Under the pieces are notes generated by a model. It saw nothing but the letters and a program-made list of their open reading frames with translations. It was not told where the DNA came from and did not search any database. A stretch of 9,678 bases of DNA, taken from contig CAZJBD010000091.1 in the NCBI GenBank assembly GCA_964544265.1, positions 1 through 9,678 on the forward strand, in the 5' to 3' direction. This document shows positions 1-6,297 of this stretch, one piece after another. Numbering within the stretch: position 1 is the first letter of the stretch; every line of letters starts with the position of its first letter. Source of the DNA: JALHVH01 sp964544265 (GTDB lineage Bacteria; Acidobacteriota; Aminicenantia; Aminicenantales; Saccharicenantaceae). The position numbers and the translations under genes were made by a program.

Positions 1-528
1 GCCAAGAGGCGCGGCTCCTCAAGAGCCAAAACCCGTATCAAGCCCGTCCAGGCGTCCGCCTCGATCGAGCCCGGCCGGCTCGTAGCCCCCGTGGACATCC
101 CGGAAGAGATCGCCGAAGAGCAGCTCTCTGACATCGGGATTGAGGGCGGCGTCGAAGGCGGCGTCGAAGGCGGAGTCGTCGGCGGAGTCCTCGGCGGAGT
201 CGTCGGCGGAGTTTTGGGCGGGGTTGTCGGCGAGGTTGAAGCCCCGGTTCGGGCCATCGGCGAGATTAAGCCCCCCAAGCTGATCAAGCAGGTGGATCCC
301 ACCTACCCGGAGATCGCCCGGCAAGCGAGAGTCGAAGGCGTCGTGATCGTCGAGGCAACGACCGACATCTATGGACGCGTGCAGAGCATCAAGGTCCTGC
401 GTTCCATCCCTCTTCTTGACCAGGCGGCTATCGACGCGGTGCGCCAGTGGGTCTACGAGCCGATGATTATCAACGGCCGGCCCAGGGGCGTCATCTTTAC
501 AGTCACCGTCAGGTTCCAACTCAAGTAA
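1..528 (+). CDS. TonB-family energy transducer, C-terminal part (5' end outside window)
   Basis: This is the C-terminal 175 residues of a TonB-like periplasmic protein, which carries proton-motive-force energy from an ExbB/ExbD complex to outer-membrane receptors. The frame is open from the first base, so the gene begins upstream; the GTG at 91 is an internal valine, not a likely start. A Pro/Glu-containing linker is followed by a Gly-Gly-Val repeat tract (nt 145-237). A TonB C-terminal domain then runs from about nt 265 to the stop. It carries family hallmarks: a YPEIARQARVEGVV segment, a glycine-centred turn (YGRV), and PLLDQAAIDAVRQWVYEP close to the end. The N-terminal membrane anchor is not visible. 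exbB- and exbD-like genes follow in the same direction, supporting an energising operon. It could instead be a TonB-domain protein with a private role, such as gliding or a TolA-like function. Family call is confident; the specific partner is unknown. Confidence 0.88.
   Translation, partial: AKRRGSSRAKTRIKPVQASASIEPGRLVAPVDIPEEIAEEQLSDIGIEGGVEGGVEGGVVGGVLGGVVGGVLGGVVGEVEAPVRAIGEIKPPKLIKQVDPTYPEIARQARVEGVVIVEATTDIYGRVQSIKVLRSIPLLDQAAIDAVRQWVYEPMIINGRPRGVIFTVTVRFQLK
145..237 (+). repeat. 12-bp tandem repeat encoding a Gly-Gly-Val-X tract in the TonB-like gene
   Basis: Seven consecutive 12-bp units plus a partial eighth can be read in frame. The first two units are identical (ggcggcgtcgaa). Later ones drift at third positions and at the last codon. 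They encode GGVE twice, then GGVV/GGVL alternating, then GEV. The exact 12-bp register suggests growth by replication slippage, so copy number may vary between strains. The peptide lies in the linker between the envelope-spanning part and the TonB C-terminal domain. Confidence 0.9.
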
Positions 529-573
529 GTAAAGCTATCAATGGCTTTAGAGATTTAAAAGGAGGTACTTAAC

Positions 574-1251
574 ATGCAATTCGGTCTGATTGAAATGTGG
601 CAGGCCATGGGGACCGTGGCAAGAACGGTTTCCATTATCCTTATGATTCTTTCCATCATTTCCCTCTATCTGTTTATCGAACGTCAGCTTACGTTCAACC
701 GGGCAAAGACAAGATCCCAGCTGGTCGCTCCCAAGCTCGCCGACCTGCTCAAGAAGGGACAGATCAATGAAGCCCTGGCCCTCGCATCCAAGAAAGAAAA
801 CAACGGAAGCCATCTGGCTCGGGTAACAGCTGCCGGCATCCAGGAGTTTATATCGGGCAAAGAGGCTCGCCTGAACCAAGAAGAACAGATCAACACCGCC
901 CAGCGGGGCTGCGACAGGGCCGCGAACCTGTTCAACCAGGACCTGAAGAGAGGCCTAAACATCCTGGCCACGATCGCCACATCCGCCCCCTTCATCGGCC
1001 TGTTCGGAACGATCTCCGGCATCATCAACGCGTTCCGCAGCATGTCCCTGACCGGGTCCGGAGGGATCGGCGCCGTCGCCGGTGGTATCTCGGAAGCTTT
1101 GGTCACCACGGCTTTCGGGATCGGTGTCGCCATCATCGCCCTCTGGTGCTACAATCTTCTGAACACCAAGATCGAGATCTACGACGCCGAGATGGACAAC
1201 ACAACCTCTCAGGTTATCGACTTCTTCATCCGAGCATCCGAAGCCAAATAA
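574..1251 (+). CDS. MotA/TolQ/ExbB family proton channel protein
   Basis: This is a 225-residue inner-membrane subunit of the ExbB/TolQ type, which forms the pentameric proton channel that powers TonB or TolA. Three hydrophobic segments fit the family topology: about residues 17-36, 130-152 and 172-197. A long cytoplasmic loop lies between the first two. The second segment carries the family motif around APFIGLFGTISGI. The third begins GGISEALVTTAFGIGVAI, whose threonines correspond to the conserved pore-lining residues of the family. The ATG at 574 is preceded by AAAAGGAGG at 557-565, eight bases upstream, a near-ideal Shine-Dalgarno. It follows the TonB-like gene after 45 bp and precedes the ExbD-like gene by 47 bp. 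ExbB and TolQ cannot be separated confidently from sequence alone; the TonB-like neighbour favours ExbB. Confidence 0.93.
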   Translation: MQFGLIEMWQAMGTVARTVSIILMILSIISLYLFIERQLTFNRAKTRSQLVAPKLADLLKKGQINEALALASKKENNGSHLARVTAAGIQEFISGKEARLNQEEQINTAQRGCDRAANLFNQDLKRGLNILATIATSAPFIGLFGTISGIINAFRSMSLTGSGGIGAVAGGISEALVTTAFGIGVAIIALWCYNLLNTKIEIYDAEMDNTTSQVIDFFIRASEAK

Positions 1252-1298
1252 CGCAAGAGACCGAGATTACGATTTTCTCTTAAATAGAGAGGCGCGCA

Positions 1299-1724
1299 AT
1301 GAGCATATCAATATCGATGGGCGGCAAAGAAGAAGTCAAGTCCGAACCCAATGTCGTTCCCTTGTGTGATGTGTTGCTCGTTCTCCTGATCATCTTCATG
1401 GTCGTAACCCCCCTCGTTCAGAAGGGTGTGGACGTCAAGCTGCCTTCCGCTTTAAACGTAGCCGACATGCCTGACAGCCCGGAGGTCGTTCTTGCCATCA
1501 AGCGGGATGGCACGATCTACGTGAACGAAGAAAAGGTGGCGATGGAAAATCTTCAGAACACGCTGGAAGAGGCATTCTTAACGGTTTCCGATAAGAAGCT
1601 TTATATCAGGGCGGACGAGGATATCGAATACGGCAAGATCGTCGACCTCATTGACGTCATGCGTGAAGCCGGAATCGAGATCGTAGGCATCATTACAGAG
1701 AAGAAAGCGGAAAAAGCCCTTTAG
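1299..1724 (+). CDS. ExbD/TolR family biopolymer transport protein
   Basis: This 141-residue single-pass inner-membrane protein is the partner of the ExbB-like channel. The short cytoplasmic N-terminus leads into PNVVPLCDVLLVLLIIFMVV. Asp24 at the start of the membrane helix (about residues 22-41) matches the protonatable aspartate of ExbD/TolR, essential for coupling proton flow in the studied members. The periplasmic part (about 45-141) has the ExbD/TolR look: LAIKRDGTIYVN, a KLYIRADEDIEYGKIVDLID stretch, then an ending around GIEIVGIITEKK. Length is normal for the family. The start at 1299 has a modest GAGAGG (1287-1292) upstream. Only one exbD copy is present, and a strong terminator follows, so the operon ends here. 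Confidence 0.94.
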   Translation: MSISISMGGKEEVKSEPNVVPLCDVLLVLLIIFMVVTPLVQKGVDVKLPSALNVADMPDSPEVVLAIKRDGTIYVNEEKVAMENLQNTLEEAFLTVSDKKLYIRADEDIEYGKIVDLIDVMREAGIEIVGIITEKKAEKAL

Positions 1725-1780
1725 CCGGACGCATCAGAACCCGGCCCCGCCGGTGCTCTGATATTTGCCTGTAACCCCGG

Positions 1781-1820
1781 GGGGGAAGGAAGTCACGAGA
1801 CTTCCTTTCCCCCTTTTTTT
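1781..1820 (+). terminator. Rho-independent terminator after the exbD-like gene
   Basis: A 14-bp arm (1781-1794, GGGGGAAGGAAGTC) pairs with 1799-1813 across an ACGA loop, with a single bulged T in the right arm. Seven Ts follow at 1814-1820. It lies 56 bp after the exbD stop and ends the plus-strand operon. Read on the minus strand, the same hairpin lacks a following T run, so it is a poor terminator for the converging small ORF. Confidence 0.93.
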
Positions 1821-1902
1821 GTTCCCCCCGATCAGTATGGAGGGTTACCGGATTCTCTCTGTCTCTCCGTGACCTTGGAGATTGCACGGTCCGCCTTCCA
1901 TT

Positions 1903-2061
1903 TCAATGCTCATCTCTAGCGTTCTTAATGACATATCCATCATCAAATATCTCATCAAAACCTATAACGTTGCCATTCTCTCTTTTGAACAGAATTCTGA
2001 AATCATCGTGGTCATTGATAAGGAAATACCCTTCCCTGATCGGCAGCATTTTCCTTTTCAT
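1903..2061 (-). CDS. Small hypothetical protein, 52 residues
   Basis: I do not recognise this protein. The minus strand carries ATG at 2061 with AAGGAG six bases upstream, then 52 codons ending in TGA at 1903-1905. The peptide begins MKRKMLPIREGYFLINDHDD and ends in VIKNARDEH. It is charged and rich in Asp and Phe/Ile, with no signal peptide, membrane helix or cysteine. The stretch is visibly more AT-rich than its neighbours. It follows the LUD-domain gene by 42 bp in the same direction and could be its co-transcribed tail. The good ribosome binding site and downstream position favour a real gene, but a chance ORF is possible at this length. Confidence 0.5.
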   Translation of the reverse strand: MKRKMLPIREGYFLINDHDDFRILFKRENGNVIGFDEIFDDGYVIKNARDEH

Positions 2062-2103
2062 AATTCGCTCCTTGCCTTAATCATCAGGATTGAGGAGGAA
2101 TCC

Positions 2104-2748
2104 TTAATAACCCAACTCCTCTCCGACCAGCACAACCGTGATCCGGCCCGGAACCAGGCTCGATTCAAGGATCACGAGCTGGCTGCAGATCCTGTTTGGG
2201 GGAAAGCACTGAGGATCATTGCAGCACCCGAGGTGATAACAGGGGGTTTCTTTGTTGACTCGAACGGCGTTCAGCGGAGCCGCGTGATTCTTGATTCTTG
2301 AGATGGCTTCCTCAACGGTCCTCACGACCTTGTTCATGCCGGCCACCAGGATCACCTTTTTTGGGCCGAATATCATGGCCGCAACCCGGTTTCCGGTTCC
2401 GTCCATATTGACGAGCTTTCCGTCCAATGTGATGGCATTTGAACTGGCGATGTAAACGTCCGAGAGCAAACCCTCGCGTCGCATGGCGTCGACATCTTCT
2501 TTGCTGACCCCCTCCTTATAGCGGTCCAGAAGGCGGATGTGCCTTTCCCTTAAGGCATCCACGAGGCCCGTTTCGATGATCGTTTCCGACCCTCCCAGAC
2601 CTACCAGAACATCGTCGGGAATCATTTTTAATACTTCTTCGACGGCCTGCTTTCGGTTCTCACAATAAACCCCGTTCATGTTCCTTTTTTTTAAGTTTTC
2701 TATGACCTTCCGAGCTTTTCCCTCATAGATTTTAATTTTAGCGTCCAT
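2104..2748 (-). CDS. LUD-domain protein (LutC/YkgG-like, DUF162)
   Basis: This is a 214-residue protein of the LUD fold, the family of LutC/LutB (lactate utilisation) and YkgG, whose exact biochemical role is often unknown outside the Lut system. Visible marks are GLGGSETIIETGL (about 50-62), a central SSNAITLDGKLVNMDGTGNR (about 102-121), GPKKVILVAGMNKVV, and a C-terminal cysteine cluster. The cysteines are C170, C175, C176, C181 and C188, the last in the typical PPNRIC context. The C-terminal segment GRITVVLVGEELG is also typical. I prefer ATG 2748 over GTG 2754: AGGAG sits five bases before the ATG, and the GTG overlaps that site. larE lies 45 bp upstream on the same strand. No lutA or lutB is in view, so a lactate role is unproven. 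Confidence 0.88.
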   Translation of the reverse strand: MDAKIKIYEGKARKVIENLKKRNMNGVYCENRKQAVEEVLKMIPDDVLVGLGGSETIIETGLVDALRERHIRLLDRYKEGVSKEDVDAMRREGLLSDVYIASSNAITLDGKLVNMDGTGNRVAAMIFGPKKVILVAGMNKVVRTVEEAISRIKNHAAPLNAVRVNKETPCYHLGCCNDPQCFPPNRICSQLVILESSLVPGRITVVLVGEELGY

Positions 2749-2793
2749 CGGCACTCCTCTTTATATGTATTTAAACGAAGGACGACTCGAAAT

Positions 2794-3705
2794 TCAGCGG
2801 GCCGGGTTGATCGCCTGGCCTCGATGCCCGCGTTGCCGGCCATGCCCGTTTCTCAGGGTTTCATTCATGCTCCCCGTCCGATAACCATCAAGGTCGAGGG
2901 AGACATAACTGTAACCCAGCTTTTTGAAGCGAGAGGAAATTCTCTTCGTCAGCCCTTTTTTCAGAAAGCGTGAGAATTCGCCCGGCTCGACCTCGATACG
3001 GGCAACAGGACCATGATGGCGGACCCGGACCTGCCGGAATCCGAGCTGTTGGAGAAAATCCTCGGCCGCACCTATTCTTTTGAGGCTCTTGGTCTCGATT
3101 CTCGTATGGTAGGGAAAGCGCGAGGCAAGGCAGGCAAGCGATGGCTTATCCCAAGTCGGGAGCTTGAGGCGCCGGGCGAGCACTCGGATCTCCGCCTTGG
3201 TCAGGCCGGCTTCCCGGAGCGGGGAACGGACCCCGAGTTCCCGCGCCGCCTTGGCTCCCGGACGGAAGTCCAGCCGGTCATCATGGTTCGACCCGTCCAA
3301 AATGAAGGGTATCCCCTCCTCCCTGGCGATCGAAGCCAATCGCCCGAAGAGCTCCTTTTTGCAATGATAGCATCTCTCCGGAGGATTTCTCAGAAAATCA
3401 GGGCTTTCGAGCTCATGAGTCGAAATGATTTTGTGCCGAACCTTGAAACGCTTGGCGAATTTCCCGGCGCGCTCGACCTCCCTCCCTGGATAAGTCCCCG
3501 ACTTGGCCACAACCGCCAGGACGTTTTTCCCCAGGACGTCCGAGGCGACCTTGAGGAGCAGACTGCTGTCCACCCCCCCCGAAAAGGCCACGAGGACCTT
3601 TCCCATCTTCTCAAGCTCCGCCTTGAGCCTCTCGTATTTCGGACCGATCGTCCGCGAGAGTCCGCCGGCCTTTCGCAGGGTTTTGACACGCATCGCCTTA
3701 TTCAT
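2794..3705 (-). CDS. larE: ATP-dependent sulfur transferase LarE (PP-loop superfamily)
   Basis: LarE delivers sulfur to the pyridinium dicarboxylate precursor of the nickel-pincer nucleotide cofactor of lactate racemase and other LarA-type enzymes. From the start at 3705 the protein has 303 residues. An adenylating PP-loop lies at 42-47 (SGGVDS). An RCYHCKKELF segment gives C112 and C115, DGSN is at 137-140, and KPSLACLASRFPY contains C192. The family ending GYRTGSMNE lies at about 274-282, followed by an unusual basic tail of about 20 residues. The frame is open upstream to 3855, but that part lies inside ispG and has no LarE character. ATG 3705 overlaps the ispG stop by 8 bp, implying translational coupling; ATG 3693 is an alternative. 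Two CxxC cysteines plus C192 fit the three-cysteine LarE type. No larA, larB or larC is in view. Confidence 0.92.
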   Translation of the reverse strand: MNKAMRVKTLRKAGGLSRTIGPKYERLKAELEKMGKVLVAFSGGVDSSLLLKVASDVLGKNVLAVVAKSGTYPGREVERAGKFAKRFKVRHKIISTHELESPDFLRNPPERCYHCKKELFGRLASIAREEGIPFILDGSNHDDRLDFRPGAKAARELGVRSPLREAGLTKAEIRVLARRLKLPTWDKPSLACLASRFPYHTRIETKSLKRIGAAEDFLQQLGFRQVRVRHHGPVARIEVEPGEFSRFLKKGLTKRISSRFKKLGYSYVSLDLDGYRTGSMNETLRNGHGRQRGHRGQAINPAR

Positions 3706-4792
3706 TCCGCTTATTCCGCCCCGCCCGTTCGACCTCTCGTACGAGATCGGAAATGATACGGCCCTCCTTGACCTTCCGCAGGACCCTGCCTTTTTTGAAA
3801 ATGACCCCGCTTCTTCTGCCGCAGGCGACACCAATATCGGCTTCCTTGGCCTCACCGGGGCCGTTAACCATACAGCCCATGATGGCCACGGTCATGGGTG
3901 TTTCGAGTAAGGACAAGCGCCTTGCGACCTTAGAAGCGATCCTCATCAGGTCGACCTCCACCCGGCCGCAGGTCGGACAGGATATGATGTCGATCCCTCT
4001 TGATCGGATCCCCAGGCTCTGGAGGATTCTCCAGGCAACCGCGACTTCTTTCTCGGGAGGCGCCGTAAGAGAGATCCGGACCGTATCGGCCAAACCTTCG
4101 TTGAGAAGAAGAGCCAGACCTGCCGCAGATTTTATGCTTCCCGGAAAGAGGCCCCCGGCTTCAGTGATCCCGGCGTGGAACGGATAATCAACCTTGAGGG
4201 CCAGGAGGCGGTAAGCCTCGAGGGTCCGGAGGATGTCTGATGCCTTAAGGGAGACCTTGATGGCGAAAAAATCCAGGTCCTCGAGCATCCGGATGTGCCG
4301 AAGAGCGCTCGCGACCATGGCCTCGGCGGTCGCGGCCCCGGATTTTGCCAGGAGGTCCTTCTCAAGCGATCCGGAATTGACCCCGATCCGGATCGGGATC
4401 GCGTGTTCCTTGGCGGCCCGGACGACTTCCCTCATCTTCGTCGGGGAGCCGATATTGCCGGGATTGATCCGCAAGGCGTCCACCCCCGCTTCGATCGAGG
4501 CCAGAGCCAGCCTGTGGTCGAAATGGACGTCGGCGACGAGCGGGATTCTGATTTTTCGTCGAATCTCGCCCAAGGCCGCGGCGGCCTCCTTGTCCGGTAC
4601 GGCCAGGCGGACTATCTCGCAGCCCGCCTTCTCCAGCCGCCTGATCTGGGCGACTGTGGCCTTAATGTCGCGCGTATCCGTCTTGGCCATGGACTGGATG
4701 GAGACCGGCGCACCCCCTCCGATGAGGACATCGCCGATCCTGATTTGCCTAGTCTTTCGTCTTGGGAAAGGCCCGGCACTCCTGGAGTCCAT
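3698..4792 (-). CDS. ispG: 4-hydroxy-3-methylbut-2-enyl diphosphate synthase IspG (GcpE)
   Basis: IspG is the penultimate MEP-pathway enzyme. It is an iron-sulfur protein that reduces methylerythritol cyclodiphosphate to HMBPP. The 364-residue length is normal for the bacterial form without the plant-type insert. The N-terminal barrel shows GGGAPVSIQSM, LVADVHFDHRLAL, RINPGNIG and IRIGVNSGSLEK in order. The three cluster cysteines are C272 and C275 (SCPTCGR) and C307 (GCMVNGPGE), with E314 at the position of the fourth, glutamate ligand. All catalytic elements are intact. The start ATG 4792 has no clear Shine-Dalgarno; the family consensus begins near residue 11 (RRKTRQIRIG), so a slightly shorter protein is possible. 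The 172-bp gap upstream to rseP holds a large palindrome. The stop overlaps the start of larE. Confidence 0.97.
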   Translation of the reverse strand: MDSRSAGPFPRRKTRQIRIGDVLIGGGAPVSIQSMAKTDTRDIKATVAQIRRLEKAGCEIVRLAVPDKEAAAALGEIRRKIRIPLVADVHFDHRLALASIEAGVDALRINPGNIGSPTKMREVVRAAKEHAIPIRIGVNSGSLEKDLLAKSGAATAEAMVASALRHIRMLEDLDFFAIKVSLKASDILRTLEAYRLLALKVDYPFHAGITEAGGLFPGSIKSAAGLALLLNEGLADTVRISLTAPPEKEVAVAWRILQSLGIRSRGIDIISCPTCGRVEVDLMRIASKVARRLSLLETPMTVAIMGCMVNGPGEAKEADIGVACGRRSGVIFKKGRVLRKVKEGRIISDLVREVERAGRNKRNE

Positions 4793-4844
4793 GCTGATTA
4801 TCTTAACGGATTTAGGTTTTTCCGTCCATCATCGGCCGGAGTAT

Positions 4845-4932
4845 GGAAGCATCGCTTTTCGTGTGAGAAGGAATTCAGGCTCGGGGCGCGCCCTGAGCCA
4901 TCGTCTCTATCATACGAAAAAAAGATGCTTCC
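4845..4932. repeat. 88-bp imperfect palindrome between rseP and ispG (REP/MITE-like, copy 1)
   Basis: The ends are a perfect 9-bp inverted repeat: GGAAGCATC at 4845-4853 and GATGCTTCC at 4924-4932. Moving inward, TTTTCGTGTGA (4856-4866) pairs with TCATACGAAAA (4910-4920) with one G:T pair. The centre is GGGCGCGCCC (4884-4893), flanked by one G:T position and then five more complementary pairs (4878-4882 with 4895-4899). The outer arms and the core share one axis at 4888.5, with only a compensated one-base shift in between. As RNA or single-stranded DNA it would fold into a long hairpin. No ORF lies in it and no clear target duplication flanks it. A related sequence occurs at 9153-9273. Confidence 0.85.
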
Positions 4933-4964
4933 CGCGGATATCAGCAACCTCGATGATCCCCCGG

Positions 4965-6296
4965 CTAGAATGGGATCAAGCTCCGCCAGCCATGCGGCAA
5001 GCGCTTGATAATATCGTTCAGGATGACGAAGGCGATCAAGAAGATAAAGATCACGAAGCCGATCTGCATCCAGATCTGTCGAACCTTAGGACTGAAGTCT
5101 CTCCGGAAGATCGTCTCCAGGAGGATGACGAAGATCTGACCGCCGTCGAACACCGGAATGGGAAACAGATTGAGCACCCCCAACTGGAGGCTGATGATGG
5201 CGATCCAGCTCATCATGGCCAGCCAGCCCATGCGGAGGGCGGCATAGGAGAAGTTCGCAATCTCCAGGGGGCCTCCCAATTGACGGGTGGAAGCCTCGCC
5301 CGTGAACAGATCCTTCAAGAAACGAATGACCAGGAAGACATTCTTGAGGTTGGATTTGAAGCTCTCAGAGATGGCCGCAAAAAAGCCGTATTTCTTCGTG
5401 ATGGATTTGGCTTCCTGGAGGATCCCGATTTTGCCGACATTCCCTTCCCTCCGCGGGATGATCGGAACATCCAGGACCTGTCCGGCACGGTCGACTCCCA
5501 GGACGATCCTGTTTCCCGCGTTCTTCTCGATGATCGGAATGAAGGAGTAAAAGAACACCGGCACCCCGTCCACCGTCAAGATGACGTCGCCGGGCTTGAG
5601 GCCGGCTTTCTCAGCCTGAGAGCCGGCTGTGACCATCCGGATCTGGGTCAGGATCTTGCCCCGGAAACCGGCGTAACCCATCTCGTACCGGCTGACGGAT
5701 TCCGTTTTAAGCTCGACCGGCAGGATCGCGCCGTTTCGCCGGACCTCCAGCCTGATAACCTTGTCGGGCTTGGTCCCCACGGCGATCTCGACGTCGGTCC
5801 AGGTCGCAACCTTCCTTCCGCTGATCGTCAGAATCTCGTCATCGATCCTGAGGCCGGCCTTTTCTGCTGGGGACCGAGGATCGATATGGCCGATGATGGG
5901 CTTCTGGTCCTGGTACTCGGGCACAAGCACGCCGATACCGTTGACGACCGCCACCAGACCTATCGCCAGCAGGATATTCATAATCGAGCCCATGGCCATG
6001 ACCAGGAGGCGCTGAGCGCGGTTCTTGGACATCATATCGTCGGGAGCGAGGGCACGATCCGGTTCGAACATCCCCTCGCCCAGCAGCTTGACGTATCCGC
6101 CCATGGGGATGAGGCTGATCCGGTAGTCCGTGTTTCCTCTCTTAAAGCCTAGGAGACGCTTCCCGTAGCCGAAGGAAAATACCTCGACCCGGATGCCAAC
6201 CAGCTTGGCCATGAAAAAGTGGCCGAATTCGTGGATGAAGACGAGAATGCCAAAGACGATCAGGAAAGCGAGGATCGTTCCCAGTATGGTGCCCAT
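4965..6296 (-). CDS. rseP: Site-2 intramembrane zinc metalloprotease RseP
   Basis: RseP cleaves anti-sigma factors and remnant signal peptides within the inner membrane, the second cut of envelope-stress proteolysis in E. coli. The 443-residue protein opens with a hydrophobic helix carrying HEFGH (residues 22-26), the zinc-binding HExxH. The family segments FSFGYGKRL and SLIPMGGYVK follow. Two periplasmic PDZ domains are visible, about 120-200 (SPAEKAGLRIDDEILTISG) and about 205-285 (SQAEKAGLKPGDVILTVDG). The second metal-site motif LNLFPIPVFDGG is at 375-386, and a last hydrophobic helix lies at about 410-428. Start ATG 6296 lies one base after the dxr stop, so coupled translation is likely; AAAGGA lies about nine bases upstream. 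The signalling pathway it serves here cannot be told from this window. Confidence 0.96.
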   Translation of the reverse strand: MGTILGTILAFLIVFGILVFIHEFGHFFMAKLVGIRVEVFSFGYGKRLLGFKRGNTDYRISLIPMGGYVKLLGEGMFEPDRALAPDDMMSKNRAQRLLVMAMGSIMNILLAIGLVAVVNGIGVLVPEYQDQKPIIGHIDPRSPAEKAGLRIDDEILTISGRKVATWTDVEIAVGTKPDKVIRLEVRRNGAILPVELKTESVSRYEMGYAGFRGKILTQIRMVTAGSQAEKAGLKPGDVILTVDGVPVFFYSFIPIIEKNAGNRIVLGVDRAGQVLDVPIIPRREGNVGKIGILQEAKSITKKYGFFAAISESFKSNLKNVFLVIRFLKDLFTGEASTRQLGGPLEIANFSYAALRMGWLAMMSWIAIISLQLGVLNLFPIPVFDGGQIFVILLETIFRRDFSPKVRQIWMQIGFVIFIFLIAFVILNDIIKRLPHGWRSLIPF

Positions 6297-6297
6297 A

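Noticed and set aside
145..237. Tandem repeats considered as a CRISPR array
   Set aside because: The units are 12 bp with no spacers and encode a regular peptide in frame.
530..549. Six-base stem (TAAAGC/GCTTTA) between the TonB-like and exbB genes
   Set aside because: Short, AT-rich, with an 8-base loop and no T tract; expected by chance at this length.
1781..1813. Exbd-side hairpin as a bidirectional terminator
   Set aside because: On the minus strand the sequence after the stem is GGGGTTAC, with no T run, so intrinsic termination in that direction is not supported.
1882..2301. A 139-codon plus-strand frame across the LUD gene and the small ORF
   Set aside because: It overlaps the well-supported LUD gene on the opposite strand. 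The minus-strand reading of 1903-2061 has the better ribosome binding site.
3706..3855. N-terminal extension of larE inside ispG
   Set aside because: The 50 extra residues come from an alternate frame of ispG, do not resemble LarE, and precede a start that fits an overlapping-gene junction.
4132..4145. TATGCTTCCC in ispG, resembling the palindrome end
   Set aside because: It is coding sequence for a conserved part of IspG and lacks the matching second arm.
4233..6152. A 639-codon open frame on the plus strand
   Set aside because: It is antisense to ispG and rseP, whose catalytic motifs are complete. The translation is low-complexity, rich in Asp, His and Gln, and matches no family, so it is a shadow of GC-rich coding DNA.
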